Source: Pseudevernia furfuracea (lineage: Eukaryota > Ascomycota > Lecanoromycetes > Lecanorales > Parmeliaceae). From it: a DNA stretch of 64,000 bases. Made by a program: the position numbers and the translations under genes. Location of the stretch: NCBI GenBank assembly GCA_022315425.1, contig JAIUPT010000039.1:434001-498000 (forward strand), read 5' to 3'. Under the pieces are notes generated by a model. The model was not told the origin of the DNA. It did no database searches and saw only the letters and a list, made by a program, of their open reading frames with translations. Of this stretch, positions 34,333-47,017 are shown piece after piece (within the stretch, counting starts at the first letter, position 1; every line of letters starts with the position of its first letter).

Positions 34333-36539
34333 ATGGCACACAGTCACTACGAATACTCTCAACCCGAGTCTATGTTCCCTGCGGCAGACTCCGGCTTCCA
34401 ATTTCCAGCGTCAATGCCAAAGAACGAGCCGCGTGATTACCACACCGTCGAAGATAAATCTTTCCAAGTCAGTTACAAACCATACAACGATCGACAAGCG
34501 TATCCGGCCCAGACTATAACCAATACAGACGACAGCGATTTAGGAACTCGTTCCCGTCTCACGCAAGAGCAACTGGCCACACTGGAAGCTGAATTTGCTG
34601 AGAGATACAAGCCCAACACAGAGTACAAGAAGGGCCTAGCAGAAAAGATGGGTGTCGAGTTTCAAAAAGTCAATGTGAGTGACCCCCTTGCTCGTGTCAT
34701 TTTTCGTATTGACCTTGATCGCAGAATTGGTTTCAGAATCGACGAGCTAAAGCAAAACATCAGAATCCACAAGAGCGGAGATATGATGTTTCACCGGAGC
34801 AGGAGACCCATCAAGGCCCAGCAACCGTTTTCCCTCCAACGGAGTTCGAAGGGATGCCTCAATCTTACCCCTCCGAAAACTTCTCTTCCCCAGGGCAGGG
34901 CCCGGTCTCAGCAGATTTTGCTCCCTCCTTTGACTTCCTCAACTTGGAGGAGATGAATCGACAGTACGCTAACATGGGCGGCCTTCCCAGTTACAACAGC
35001 AATACAACTCTGCAACCCGATTTTTCCAACACCGGAGCAACCGATCCGATGTGGGCGCCCGACTCCTTCGACATCTCGAAGATGCCGCTTGCTGAACGAG
35101 ACCCATTTGCATGGTCTCCAGATCCTTTCGCGGACGCATCTGCTCAAATGCAGGGTCAAAGGTTCGTCCACGGCAACACCAATGCTCAATCTCAACCAAT
35201 GTACCACACTGCTATTGACGGGAGCCCTGTTGGCAACCCTTCTACCCAGAGCTTTGTCACGACCTCTTCTGAGGGAGGCGAGCACCAGGAATTTATGACT
35301 CCCCCACAAGGAACGTCCCCAATGCGGAGTCTCAACCAGTCGATTTTTCCCCACCGAGGATCAGATTCATCTGACCTGGCAGCAAATTTTGACACAATAC
35401 ACATCCAGCAATCACGGACTGGACTCGGAGGTCTGCGTGGGACATCCAATTCTGCGTCTGCAGCTGCACTTGTCTCCACTACTGGTCTCGCAACGCCTCA
35501 AGTCAGTCCTGATGCGGTCATCTCCAAATCGCCTTTTGCAGCGGGCTCTTCTGATCTTGCTGCGAAAAAGAGGCGTCCACGACCGTTGGCCCTTCAGGAC
35601 GATTCAAGCCGAAGCATGTCGTATACAGGACCTGTAACATCGTCTTCGCACTTGCGAGCGTCTTCTCCAGGTTCAAGCAAGCAATCACCGGTTCGCCGTA
35701 TCAGATCGACGGGAAACAATTTAAATGTCATGACCGGAAGAGTAACAAAACCGGGCACGGTATCGGCTCAGATGTCCCCTCGAAACTTTGAATCGTGCTT
35801 TCAACTGGCTTCATTGTCGGAATCTCAGCCCAACGCTTCTATCAACGCACACATCTCTCAAATACCACGTGCTGAACAGAGCCTTCTCACACCGTCTTCT
35901 GCCACCTTCGCACCACAGGTCCATGCAACTTGGCCAAGTTATGCCTCCAGTTGCAGTCCATTGGCTTCGAGCTGGGAGCAAAGCGCCCATGATAGCACCG
36001 CCCCTGCCTACGCTGCTCAGCACGGCTACAATTTGCCTCCATCTCCTCCGGGCTACCAAAACGCAGCCTCTCAAATCCCGTTTGAACAGGCGCATCAGCA
36101 GCAGCAATTTGCGTTTCGCTACCCTCCCCAGTCCGCCCCTCCGCATCTAACAAGCTTCTTTGACGGCTCGTCTCCAATGGCAGGCGATGTGTTCAATGCG
36201 GGCTGGCCAACTCCGTCAGTCACACCACCGGAGCCTTATCGACACGGTCTACAGATGCCTTTACCCATGCGCCCAAATCACACGCTTCACCATAGTCATA
36301 GCGGACCAATGAACTTCTTTGCAGCTCCACAACAAAGTTTCCCAATCTCCCATCCCAGTATGGGACCTTTCCAGCCTTATCAACCACCGTTCCAGAGCAC
36401 GCCTCCTGCGCCCAAGGAGCTCGACATTAAAATTGATATCGGTCCGCCAGTTCCATCTCAGCATGGGCAAGAGGTCAAGACCTATACTTTTAATCATAGC
36501 ACGCCAAAAGACTTTTCGCCTGGCAATGGAAAGAAGTAG
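34333..36539 (+). CDS. Homeobox transcription factor (Htf1/Hox2-like)
   Basis: This is a nuclear DNA-binding regulator; fungal relatives of this type (Htf1/Hox2 in Magnaporthe and Fusarium) control conidiophore and phialide development. Exons 34333..34674 and 34725..36539 give 718 residues. The homeodomain spans about residues 70-130: RSRLTQEQLATLEAEFAERYKPNTEYKKGLAEKMGVEFQKVN, with recognition helix NWFQNRRAKAKHQ created by splicing at the N/N junction. Downstream is a long low-complexity region rich in Ser, Pro and Gln, with KKRRPRPLALQDDSSRSMSYTGP as a probable nuclear-localisation and family motif, and a Pro/His-rich tail. The first in-frame ATG after the leader was chosen. Assignment to Htf1 itself rests on the homeodomain-near-N-terminus layout and is moderate; homeobox identity is certain. 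Confidence 0.93.
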
Positions 36540-37324
36540 GCATCAGAGAGTCATCATGACGAAACGGACCACGGAAACTGTCATTACTAGACCAGGAATC
36601 CTCGAATTAACCGCCGGCCTCTGAAGCGAGGAAGCACGCCTTGAGCGAGCAACGGTCACTGAAAAGTTCCCACCAACCATGTACGAGTAGTACGCTTCTT
36701 TCATCATCCACCTCACGAGATTTGAGTGTAGCGGAAGGTTTACTTTCGCAAGCCTCCGTCGGATACAGGTCCCGACAGACAGATACAGACTAATATACTA
36801 ATACTAAATCGCCGTTGAATTTCGAGGCGCATCTACATAACGAAGTTCCTTCGGGTCAAGCATATAGATTTCTATGCGCGGGCAACAAAACTGATTGTTC
36901 TCTACATGACTACAACGTGACACTTTAGCGAGGCCATGGGGAGCGAATGGGACGGGCATACCCCGAAGCGGGCGAAAAGGAGCATTTGCATTTGACGCAT
37001 GTGATTGTATGAGATAGCGGGCGTGTTGACTGTCCTTTGTTGATTGGATATATCCGGTGGAAATATGTTTGTTGATTGGGGCGATGAAGAGGAGCACATA
37101 CGATGCGATAGGTGGAATACACGCTGGGGGGATCATTGATATCTAGCCATGGCCCAAGGGCAAATTCAGTAAATCAATTACTTATCAATCATCGTCAAGA
37201 GGCCAGTTGATTGGTAGCGAATCCATCAGACATATCTCTAACCCGGTAGTAACGACGCCAAAGGCCATCTCTTTGGCTAGGCGTTTGGACCCTTTCCTTT
37301 TCATAGTCGTAGAGTATGCTCCGG

Positions 37325-37392
37325 CCTCTTTTCCCTCTTTTCCCTCTTTTCCCTCTTTTCCCTTTTTTTTCCCTTTTTTCTCTTTTCCTTTC
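37325..37392. repeat. ccctctttt tandem repeat (pyrimidine tract)
   Basis: There are about four copies of a 9-bp unit cctcttttc followed by longer C/T runs, giving an almost uninterrupted 68-base pyrimidine strand. This is a typical slippage-prone microsatellite. Confidence 0.8.
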
Positions 37393-38156
37393 AGATAGAT
37401 GCTCCCATACGGCTTAGACGCCAATCATCCGCTGTATGATCATCGAAGATTCCATTCATCATTTCCGAACTGGCAACCCACTTTTTAAACACTACCTACG
37501 GTACAGTACCGTCGGTACTTGATACTTGCCAGTTGATACTTTGCCCACAATTCTATCAAATGGTCGCCTTCTTTTCCGCTTTCAGGTACACGGTCCATCA
37601 AAAACTCTACCGAACCGTACTTCCGGGTTTCCCTCCGATTGGCAACGTTCCCTCGCCCCGCTCTCTTCCGCCACCACCACTACCACCTTACCTTACTTAC
37701 TTTGACCTCTGAAGCTACTACATACCTGTCAACAATAATGACTAAGAGGGTAAAACTAGGTACCTTACTTGCCCTCCCTACTCTACCTTACCCTAAACCA
37801 CCCAATACCGAAACTAACCAACCGTTTTTTTTCTATTCTTGTTTTTTTTTTTACTTCCAACGGACAACTCATCATCATCATCATCGTCGTCACGCCTTTC
37901 CCTTCCATAGGAACAAGTCAAACCGAAGAAGGGAAGAGGGGGGGGGGGAGCCAAAAAATAAAAAAAGTTGGCAACGGCCACCCCACGCCCTACGCCCAAC
38001 CCAAAAGGAGCGGAAAAAGAGTACCCAACGCCTCCCCGAGGCCAGCCCACCATGCATGATCCTAATCCAGAGCACTTCAAGGAGATGCCTGCAGGGCTTT
38101 GTCGCTTGCGGTATCCCCTTCGAGCATCTCACCACCTGGGAAAGACACCCAACCGA

Positions 38157-38197
38157 GGCAGAAGCAGAAGAAGAAGAAGCAGAAGAAGAAGAAGTTG
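38157..38197. repeat. GAA/GCA trinucleotide run
   Basis: An imperfect trinucleotide repeat (gaagcagaagaagaagaagc and on) lies within the gene-free low-complexity region. Confidence 0.75.
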
Positions 38198-38606
38198 GAG
38201 GCTTTGGGTATGGAGGGTGGTGAGGGTTTTGCTTTTCGCCCCCAGTCTGCATGCACGATGCACGCAATTGCATTTTTCTTTTTTCTTTTTCTTTTTCTCC
38301 CCTTTGCGAGGCTGTGCGGTAGATGGAGGAGGGGTTTGATGGATGGAATGGTGAGGGCATCGCCCAGCAAAAGGAGGTGAAATACTTGATGTGACTTTAC
38401 CTACCCTTGCCGATTTCGGGGGTCTGTTTTTGTCTTTTCGCGCTTGGCGCGGGATTTGATGATGATGAGGGTGGTGATGATGATGACGGTGCGCTTTGCC
38501 TGACAGGCTGTTCGTCGCGGACGTTTTGGATTCGCTGACCTTTTTTCTGCAAGATTTTTGGGCGCTTTTACATGGATCTTGCAGCGTTGTTTGTGGGAAG
38601 CTTGAA

Positions 38607-38623
38607 GTGTGTGTGTGTGTGTG
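38607..38623. repeat. GT dinucleotide microsatellite
   Basis: About eight GT units in a row, in non-coding sequence. Confidence 0.8.
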
Positions 38624-39279
38624 GGTAAATTTCGGGGAATTAGGGGGATTCGCGGGAGTGGATTCCTTTCGGGCTGTCAGAGTTGCATGGAGGGGTGGGG
38701 TGTGGGTATGCAGTTGCGGTGCTCGGTGCTGCTCGTGGCTGTGGCACAGGGAGCTCTTCTGCATCAGACTTCTAGAAATGGCTTCTGCAGTATCTTGCAT
38801 GACACTCTGACTGGGTGGGTGTTGGGGCATGTCGGGGAGACCGCGCTGTTTTCTTCATTTGCCGTCTTTCTGATGCGAGGTGACTCTACATACTCTCACT
38901 CCCAAGTCTATTACATCGCTGTTGGCTTGTCATCAGCCGTGCGCCTTTTCTGCACGATGCTGCCAAATGTTTGGGATCTGGGATTCTGGCAATTTGGCAG
39001 CCTCACCCCCCCCCCCCTCTCCTCCTTTTCAGCCCCGTGTTGCTAAGCAGCCTCATCCACGGACGTGAGTATGAAGAGTAGATTCTCCGTGCATCATCCA
39101 TCCATCATCATGGTCTGAGCTTCCCCCCCCCCCTTTCCCCCCCTTGGATCCATCCAAACAGGATGGTTACAGCCTTGCTGCTGCAGGTTGTTTTCCTTTT
39201 CCCTGCCCGAGGGCTGCATGAAAGGGGTGCGTATGCAACTTGTTTTTTGGCGCTAGAAAGAAAGAGGTTTGGAGAGGGA

Positions 39280-39317
39280 GGGGACAGGGGACAGGGGACA
39301 GGGGACAGGGGGGGGGG
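39280..39317 (+). repeat. (GGGGACA)n G-quadruplex-type run
   Basis: Four GGGG blocks are separated by identical ACA loops, and the last block is followed by a further ACA and a run of about ten G. This matches the G4 consensus with loops of three exactly. It is flanked within 300 bases by long poly-C tracts at 39006..39017, 39123..39133 and 39137..39143. Confidence 0.8.
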
Positions 39318-40042
39318 CGATTCGCGATCCCACGCCCGTTCCGTTCTCCTTTTCTTCACGGGTCCGGCTGGCAAGCCCAGCTAGCTGAAGGTGCAACCGA
39401 GCAGGGTGGGTGTGTGTGTGAGGGTGTGAGGGCAGTTTGCTGAGGCTCGGATGCTTGAGTCTTTCCGCATCCCAAGGCGGGTCCGTCCACGTTGGATGTT
39501 TGGCGGACAGGGGGGGGGGAGGGCTTTTTTTGGCGATTGTGATTGATTGATTGATTCCATGCGGCATCGCACATCACGATCGATTTCTTATTCCTCACAA
39601 CAAGCATGAACATGTACGCTTCGAGTCGTTTTACTTTTCGCGCTTCATTCCTGCCTTCATCGCGCACTCTCGAGTGCCAGTTACTACACTCGTAAATCGA
39701 CCTCTTTATAAGGTCTGATACACCGGCTTTCCAAGAATAGATTCGTAATGATCTCACACACATATATACGGACGGATACGATGTCCGTGTACATGAATCG
39801 AATCTAGATACTTCCCTCCAGGCACAAAACGAGGGTATCTGACCGCCACTCAGCGCCCTTTCATGCGCCCAAGAAATCCCAAGTCGTATATGAGAGCAGA
39901 GGCGCAAGTGACGGTTTGTGGACCCCAAAAACGCCGGCGCAATGGTTTCGTGACTCGAGAAAGTGCAAATACGATGACAATGTCGTTCAAATCCAGCGAA
40001 TCCTGGCGACTCGGTCAAAAGTCCGGTGGGGTGTAGTAGAGG

Positions 40043-43000
40043 TCACTTCATCAGCTTGTCGACGGTCTCCCTCTCGGCGTTGATGGCAGCTTGCAATTTC
40101 CGGGTCTGGCGCATTGCCTCATCCCTGGGGAAACTGTCAGCTGCTGTAAACATGCTTGAAGACTCTTCTAGACATACCGAGCAGACTGCAACTCCATAAC
40201 CTCAATCTGCGCCTGGTTCATCCTCCCAACTACCTCTTCCATCTCCAGATCCGCCTCACCCAGCGCCCTCTCCAATTCCGCAACCCTCTTCTCCAAGAAC
40301 TCAGTCTTGAGGGCCTCATCAAGCGACATACCCAACCCAGTCGTCGTCCTGTCCAGTTTCGGGGAGCGACCGCCAAACATTGTTTTAGGAGACAGAGGAG
40401 AATTGGCAACGGAAGAAGAAAATACAGTGGGGGTCTTCAAGCCGGTCTTGAGCCGCTGCAACTGCTGGTTGTGGCTTTCCCGAATCTCACGAACTTCCTC
40501 TTCGTGCTGCGCAAATGCTTCCTCGGAGTGTTGCTGTGCATTCATGAGTTTGTCCTCTAAGGCTTTAAGTTTCCCTTGCATGCTGTTGATCCGCGTAGTC
40601 GAGTTCTTCTGCGCTTCTTCGCCTCTGCCCACAGCTTCGGCGAGCCTTTGCCGTAAACTGGCATTCGATTCTAATTGGAGGCGCACTTGGGAGGATAAGG
40701 CCTCCACACGGTCTGCTGAAGCACGAAGCTGGTTTACCAAGCCTGCGTTCTCTCCAGAATGGAAGGTTTCTGCTTCCATGAGGGATTCCGCTTGTGCTCG
40801 AAAGATCGCTGCTTGTTTCTTCGCATAGTCTCGCTCGGCCTCAGCATTGTTCATGCTCTTTAGTAGCTTATCCATTGTAGCCGCCGTGTCAGCATCTTCA
40901 GCACTTGAGGGTGCGCCTCCATGCAGCTCCCGAAGTTTGGTGATGGACATAACTTGCGTGACTTGTAGATCTCTATAGGCCCTCTCCAGCGAGGCAGAGG
41001 TGGCATGCGCGCCAGTCGTTGCATCTGGTGATGATTGGCCAGAGATCTCAGGGATCAGAATGTCATGCTCTTGCAGGACCTTTCTCAGGGAGCTCGTCTC
41101 CTGCTCAGCTCTATCAAGATCCTTCTTCAATCCACCAAGTCCTTTCTCAATATGGTACTTTTGCATGGACGCATCCTCTGCTCGCCGCCGAAGCTGATTG
41201 ATCTCAAATCGTAAGCCTGTGACTTCTTTCTCATAACCCGTTCTTCGAGGAGACTGGTTCTGCAGAGCGCGATCTCTTTCCATCTCCAGGTTCCGCACTT
41301 TCTTTTCATGCTCATTCTTCTGGTAATTCTGTCGATCAAGCAGGCTCTTCAGAGCTCGGTGCAGAGCGTCACGCTGCATTTCAATATCTTTGACCCTATC
41401 CGCGAGAGGATCCCTGGAATCTCGTTCCTTACTTGATACCGAATTTGATCTATTCAAAGTACCAGCTCTTGACAATCCACCCCTTTGTCCTGCGACCGAG
41501 CCCGATCTAGTCAGGCCCATTCCGGATCCTTGCGTGTCCGACTGTCCCTCCTCTTCAGCAATAGAGTTGAACTGTGAACCGTGGTTTTGCATCTCCAATT
41601 GTAGCCTTCTAGCATTCATCAATGTAGAATTCTCATTTTTCAGGGATTGAAGCTCTTGCTGCATCCGTGCGTTGTCGTAGGTCAACTTTTGGTGTTCTGC
41701 AGCTTCCTCTTCAAGATGCGACTTCAGCTGAGGCACCACCTCGTCTCGAAGATTGTCTCGCTCGTCTCGATGTTGCGAAATCTCACCTCGGAGCGCAGTC
41801 AGCAGGTCCTCGAAGTTTGTTTTAGCTCGTCGTTCTTCATGAAGCCGCCGTCGATGGTCTTCTAAGGAACTCTCAAGATCGTGAACTTTGGTGATAACGG
41901 CAGAGTACAAGGCACGCTCTTCGTCGGTCTATCAATCGATTAGCGATAGGGAGAATGCCGTCACGCGTATCATACGTACGTTTGCCAGCTGCTTGCCAAG
42001 CTCCTGAACGTGATTTTCAAGCGCCTTCCGCTGGTCACGCTCATCTTGTAGCTTCTGCGACAGCGTGAGCTTGAACTGTGCCTTCTCCTGCTCTGATATC
42101 CTTCTCAATTTGGCCAAATCGTCTCCTTTGCCTGCACCAGCGTCGCTCAAAGGATACCGGTATGAGCCACTACCCGAGTCCGAGAAGTAGTCGCTGGTCC
42201 GCCGTCCTATTTCGGGTCCCTGCGATGCTTCAAGTCGTAGTTGGTCCACCAGATCTTCCAATTCCAGTTCTCTTCGTATCGAGCCAGCTAGCTCTGTGCT
42301 GACTTCACGCAATTCTTCATCCACATCATTGAATTGTCCTGTTTCCTCTGCGCCTGGCGGCACTGGGAAGCTAGTGCCCGCGAAGTATTGGGTGCCCATG
42401 ATTCCATTTGCTTTTGGGATATCTGTTGTACGAGATGTCGACTTGCTGGATGAGGTGATGCTGTGAGGTGATGGGGACAGTGGCGAAGGAGGAGCCGGTG
42501 AATGGCTACCATCTGAGTATGTTGTCGGCGAGACTTCGGCAATTGGGGTGGGTGTCTTCCACCCGAAGAAAGATGTGAGTTTGTTAGGTCCTGGTGATCT
42601 AGGAGTTTTCGTTATTATCGTAGGGTCAGAGGATTCGTAATCATTATTCGTGGGTCGATTGGAAGGGTGCAAGGACATTGCACGTTGCAATCCCAGGTTG
42701 TTGGGGACCGCTTTGGCCCGGGTAGCTTCATGGAGTCTCGATTCACTAGCTTGTCGTGCCCGTTGTGGCCGGGGAGAGGGTTGTCGATTTTCCGTATTGA
42801 GAGGAGGAAAGTATTCGCTTTGTGAGGGTTGAGGGCCACGTGGAGAATAGCCTCGGGGAAACCTAGGATAAACACGGATCAGCATTGGTGAGGCTGCGAG
42901 GAATGTATGAGCTCACTGGTCAAGATCACGGACTTGGATCGGTGGTGGATTAATACTAGGAGGAGGCAGCGATGGCGGATCTCGGAGAAATGAATGTCGA

Positions 43001-43233
43001 TTAGGATCATCGGGGTTATGGTCGCCAGGGTCGTCTTCTCCAATAGCAACGACCACGCCTCCGGAGGAAAGGGATGGGACTCGGCCTTTGAGCGGCGAGG
43101 CAGAAGAGGGGACAGGTTTCCGTTTGACTGGCTCAATCTTAGGAGCTGCCACTTGTTGGCGGGATGATGGAGACTTGGATGTGGAGGGATGTGAGGGAGA
43201 GGGATCGAGTCTGGGACGACCGCGGTCCATCAT
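40043..43233 (-). CDS. Large coiled-coil protein, function unassigned
   Basis: Exons 42917..43233, 41980..42862, 40178..41928 and 40043..40124 close exactly to 1010 residues. The first 330 or so residues are Pro/Ser-rich and disordered (SPSSRQQ, LPPPSINPPP, FPRGYSPRGPQPSQSEYFPP). From about residue 290 to the end the protein is nearly continuous heptad-repeat coiled coil (ELELEDLVDQLRLEA, ERALYSAVITKVHDLESSLEDHRRRLHEER, and so on), broken by a Ser/Gly-rich linker around the TRSGSVAGQRGGLSRAGTLNRSNSVSS segment. The last 27 residues come from the fourth exon (DEAMRQTRKLQAAINAERETV); without the splice the frame stops right after SARYV. It resembles fungal filament-like or microtubule-organising scaffold proteins, but I do not recognise a named family, so no function is assigned. 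Confidence 0.85.
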
Positions 43234-43974
43234 ATTGCATTATTGGTCAAGGGTTGGGCTGTGGCTCCATTATTATTATTATGATTGATTCCGTAAAGGA
43301 TTCCGGACCGCAGATAGGCAGAGGGGAGAGGCCAATCTTGCGCAATTATTGTGTCCTGGCTCCGCTGGGATATGAAGAAAAGGAGGCTCTTTGGTAGTGG
43401 GCCGAATTGTAGATCTCCGCCCCTCTGCAAATTGAGATCAGGGCACCAATGGGAAAGCTACAGTACCGAGAGTACCTCAGCCTACCATCACTGTAGGCGC
43501 GACCCTCGGACGCGAATAGCCATCAAATATATATCTGACAATAATGACGGACGAGGAAGAAGTCACAGACGTGTATGAACGGATGTATGTACAAAATGTG
43601 GTGAAGCTGAAAGATATTGGTGAATTGGTGATAGAGTGAGGTTGCATCCGGGACAGTCCAACCGCACCATGCAAGGTCCCGCCCGGAGTGTTGGGACAAG
43701 GGATCGTCGCCACCGTCTGTGCGATAGGACTGAGGAGTCAGGGGAAATAATAGAGTAATAGTAAGGCACCAGTAACTGAGTAAGAATAATAATGTTACAG
43801 AGAGTTTAGGACTTACTCTAGGTAGAGTAGGTATCGATTTCCTTACTGAGGCCTAGAAGGCTAGAAGCGCATTGATCATCTACGGACCTGTGGGTCTTAG
43901 TAAGACGGTAAGAAGCTAGGTATTATTATTATTATTATGTACATAAGGTATGTTGTACAAAGGCATGATTGCCT
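43234..43974. other. Intergenic between coiled-coil gene and Dis3
   Basis: This is a 741-base space upstream of the coiled-coil gene and downstream of Dis3. It contains ATT trinucleotide runs at 43269..43282 and 43921..43938 and an actctaggtagagtagg tract at 43815..43835 of the kind that recurs in other spacers. Confidence 0.5.
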
Positions 43975-46900
43975 TCAGCTCGCCTGCATCAGCTCAAGTT
44001 TGATCTTCCTTTTCCCCGTCGATTCCTCCTTCACGTCACTGATCCTCACTATAACCTTCTGGAATAGCTCCACCTGCAACTTCACCCCCGTTCCAGTAAC
44101 CCTGAGGACATACTCTTCCTCATCGAATACGCCTTCAGGCTCTGGCGTCGCTAGGTCTCGCAGCCGTATGAGCCCTTCAATGCCGAATCGCGGCACAAAC
44201 ACCACGAATCCATTCGAGAATACCTTCATTACAAACCCTTCTTCTGTCACTACTCGTCCCTTGAGCGCCTGCCCTACGTAGTATTCTATGCTTGCTCTGC
44301 CCGCCATTTGCGCGTTCCGATGTCTCACGTTGATGTTTTGGCACACTTCTTCCAGCTTTGGTTTGCTGTGCAGGCTGATGTCCAGTGTCTCGTAGTCAAT
44401 GGCCGCAGCCAATTGCCTGTGAGCTTCCAGGTCAGCGTATCGTCTGATAGGGCTGGTGAAATGAGTATAGATCTCGCTCGCTAAGCCGTAATGGCGGAAT
44501 TCGGGGTACGACTGGGTCCCTGAGCAGAAATATTCCGCCGACATCATACATCGTGTGGCCATAATACGAACTAGTGTGTTGAAGAAAGGCTCCTTTGGGT
44601 CGACGCATGAGTCCAAGGAATCTGCAACTGCATGGGAGCTTTCCGTGCGAAGGTTGAATCCACGCTTGACCTTGAGCTGGTTTGCCAGCTCCTCGAAGTT
44701 GCTTTTGGGCGGAGCAGCATGCCTTCGAAGCAAGGCAGTTTGTGGAAATGCTTCGTATATCTTCCCGGCCACGCTGGTGTTGGCGAGAAGCATAAACTCT
44801 TCCACGAGCGAATTCGTGTCTAGCAGCTCCTTCGTTTTCACATCTACCGGATCTGACGTCTCAGATTCGGTTTGCACGCGCACTTCTGGACTCGCAAGAT
44901 TCAAGGCTCCAGCATTCATGCGCTTTTGACGTAGCTTCTTCGAAAGCTTGAGAAGGGTCCTCATACCCTGGGTTAGTTCATCTCTCTGCGACTTGTCGTC
45001 AATTCGCATTTGCGCTTGCTCGTAGCTGAAAGCCTCCCTGGACCTAATGACGGATTTGGTGAAGGAAGAGCTGACGATGTCTGCATCCTTTGAGATTTCC
45101 CAGATAACAGAGAACGCATAACGTTCGACGTATGGTTTGAGAGAGCACAGATCGGTACCTAGTAACATTGGTAACATGTCAATGCGTTTGTCAACCAGAT
45201 AGACCGTTGTTCCTCGTATGCTGGCTTCTGCATCCATTGCGTTGTTTGGCTTGACGAAATGCGACACATCGGCGATATGAACTCCAACTTCGTAATTACC
45301 GTTTGGTAGCGGCCTCGCGTGGAGCGCATCATCGATATCTTGACAGCCCACGGGGTCAATACTGCAAACCAAAAGATCACGTACATCTTTTCTGCCCTGC
45401 CAGCCTGAATCTTCAATGCTTATGGGCACCTTCCATTCGTGACCTTCGGAAGGTAAACAATCCAACACACCTTTCGGAAAAGGCCTGTATTGCACGTCAT
45501 ATTCTAGTAACAATGCTTCGGTCTCTGCTCCTTTGGTTTCAAGATCACCAAGTGACCTTACGAAATGACCCTCAGGGTATCGCGAGCTTTGGTCCCATGC
45601 ATCAATAGTCACCAAAAGCCGCTTGCCCAATAATTGGTCTGCTTGGCGGGTACGTAGTCTGATCTTGGGTATCCGTTTGTCCATTGGCATCAAAAACACT
45701 GTCTGCTGCTTTCGACTCTGCTTTGCTGCCGAGGTTGAGCTGCTGTCAACATGTCCCACATACTGCCGCCAATTCCGCTTGATCACGCCAACCACTCTAG
45801 CTGTAGGCTGTGGTCGACCTTCGATGCTCTTCCCTTGTGTCTTCCTGACTTCTTCTTTCAAGGCTTCGCGTTCTTGCTCAGTCACGACAGCCTCTCTTTC
45901 GGCTTCATCCACATCTGCATTCTCGTTCTTGTTCAGTGTGTCTTCTTCGATGATCTTGGTGGACGGTGCTTTCCACTGGGACTTTGGTAGAACCTCGACC
46001 ACAACAACATCACCTGACACAGCTCTGTTACTGTTTTCTCGACCTAGTATAAGCAGAGACTTGTCAAAGGCCGGGACATGTACAGAGCCCTCGAGATAAT
46101 TGTAGGGAGAAACGTTGAAAATGCCCTGATGAAGCGTCCCAGCTCGAATACCGGTCATCATCTTAGATAACGAGAAGTATTCAGGATAAAGCTGTTCAGC
46201 TGCAGTGCTTCTCGACTCTTGGATTTGGCGAGAAGAATTGATCATGTCAAGAAGACGGTCAGCATCGTCGAGACCAGATACGTAGTCAGCCAAAGAGCAA
46301 GCGCTAAGCTTCTCTGCTTTAGCTTTTCGAAGATTCTCTCTATCATCACTGAGCATAACGATAGCTGGGCACTGGATAGGCCGCTTGCTGGACCTAAGGG
46401 ATTGATGCAAATGGTCTCCATACCAGCTGACTGCTCGCCGGACAGCCCTGTCATTACGGTCATTGATAGTCTCTCCTTGCTTTCTGACAACGTAGGTCTC
46501 CTGCCGGAAGTCGTTGAAGAAGACATAGAAGTGTTTATCTTCACTCTTGGTCAAGCCAATGATACGGTTGTACAACGGAAGAGAGCGATTCCTCAGCTCC
46601 TCCAGAACCGTCTGAAGAATGATGACATCGTAAAAACCAGAAGTCTGTTCGAACAAATCCATGCCATTGAGCAATGCATTAGTATCTGGTACTAGATAGT
46701 GACCAGCTGGAAAGCTTCTTGTACCTGCTGGCTTCTCCGATAGAATAAACGGAGATACTTTTGCGATGTCAGTAAGCGTCTCAGTAAGGTATACTGGAAG
46801 TTGTGCGCTAGGCACTCGACCTACCGACACCATTTGCGTCTGCTGGGGCATTTGCCAAGCACGCTGAGCACAGTCTGGACGAACATGGAATGTCTCGTCT

Positions 46901-47017
46901 GAGATACAACTCTCTTACTATCTTCTGCACCTTTCCACTCTTAGTTGATCTCACGTACACTTTGCTTGAGATGTTCGAGGCGTATGGATCAGCTAATGAC
47001 CGTTTGAGACTCGTCAT
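43975..47017 (-). CDS. dis3: Exosome ribonuclease Dis3/Rrp44
   Basis: This is the catalytic subunit of the RNA exosome, with 3'-5' exonuclease and endonuclease activity. Exons 46825..47017 and 43975..46757 give 991 residues, close to yeast Dis3 (about 1001). The intron 46758..46824 (GTAGGT...AAAAG) is required to leave the first exon's frame. The N-terminal CR3 motif is present (DIPCSSRLCSAC, three Cys), then the PIN domain (LVPDTNALLNGMDLFE...LQTVLEELRNRSLPLYNR). Cold-shock domains are followed by the RNB domain with the Mg-binding acidic set in CSIDPVGCQDIDDALHA, the ADVSHFVKPNNAMDAEA segment, and FTSPIRRYADLEAHRQLAAAI. A C-terminal S1 domain ends the protein. All key acidic residues are present, so both nuclease sites look intact. 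Its start faces V-ATPase subunit H across 324 bases. Confidence 0.97.

Larger units (their letters stand above)
36540..40042. other. 3.5 kb convergent low-complexity region without genes
   Basis: This lies between the 3' ends of the homeobox and coiled-coil genes. Apart from probable 3' UTRs near each end, it consists of biased, slippery sequence: ccctctttt repeats, GAA/GCA runs, a GT run, poly-C tracts and a G-quadruplex run. Several long open frames on both strands cover 37.6-39.6 kb, but they are Lys/Pro/His/Ser-biased, overlap each other antisense, and show no motif, so they are treated as chance. A non-coding transcript cannot be excluded. Confidence 0.5.

Noticed and set aside
37639..39567. 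Several long open frames on both strands in the low-complexity region
   Set aside because: They overlap each other antisense, reflect poly-Lys/Pro/His/Ser coding of microsatellites, and show no conserved motif.
40307..40828. 173-codon + strand frame opposite the coiled-coil gene
   Set aside because: It is an antisense shadow; the minus strand encodes a continuous heptad pattern with four in-frame spliced exons.
46758..46870. Apparent frameshift at the 5' end of Dis3
   Set aside because: A normal GTAGGT...AAAAG intron (46758..46824) joins the two frames and gives the expected 991-residue protein.
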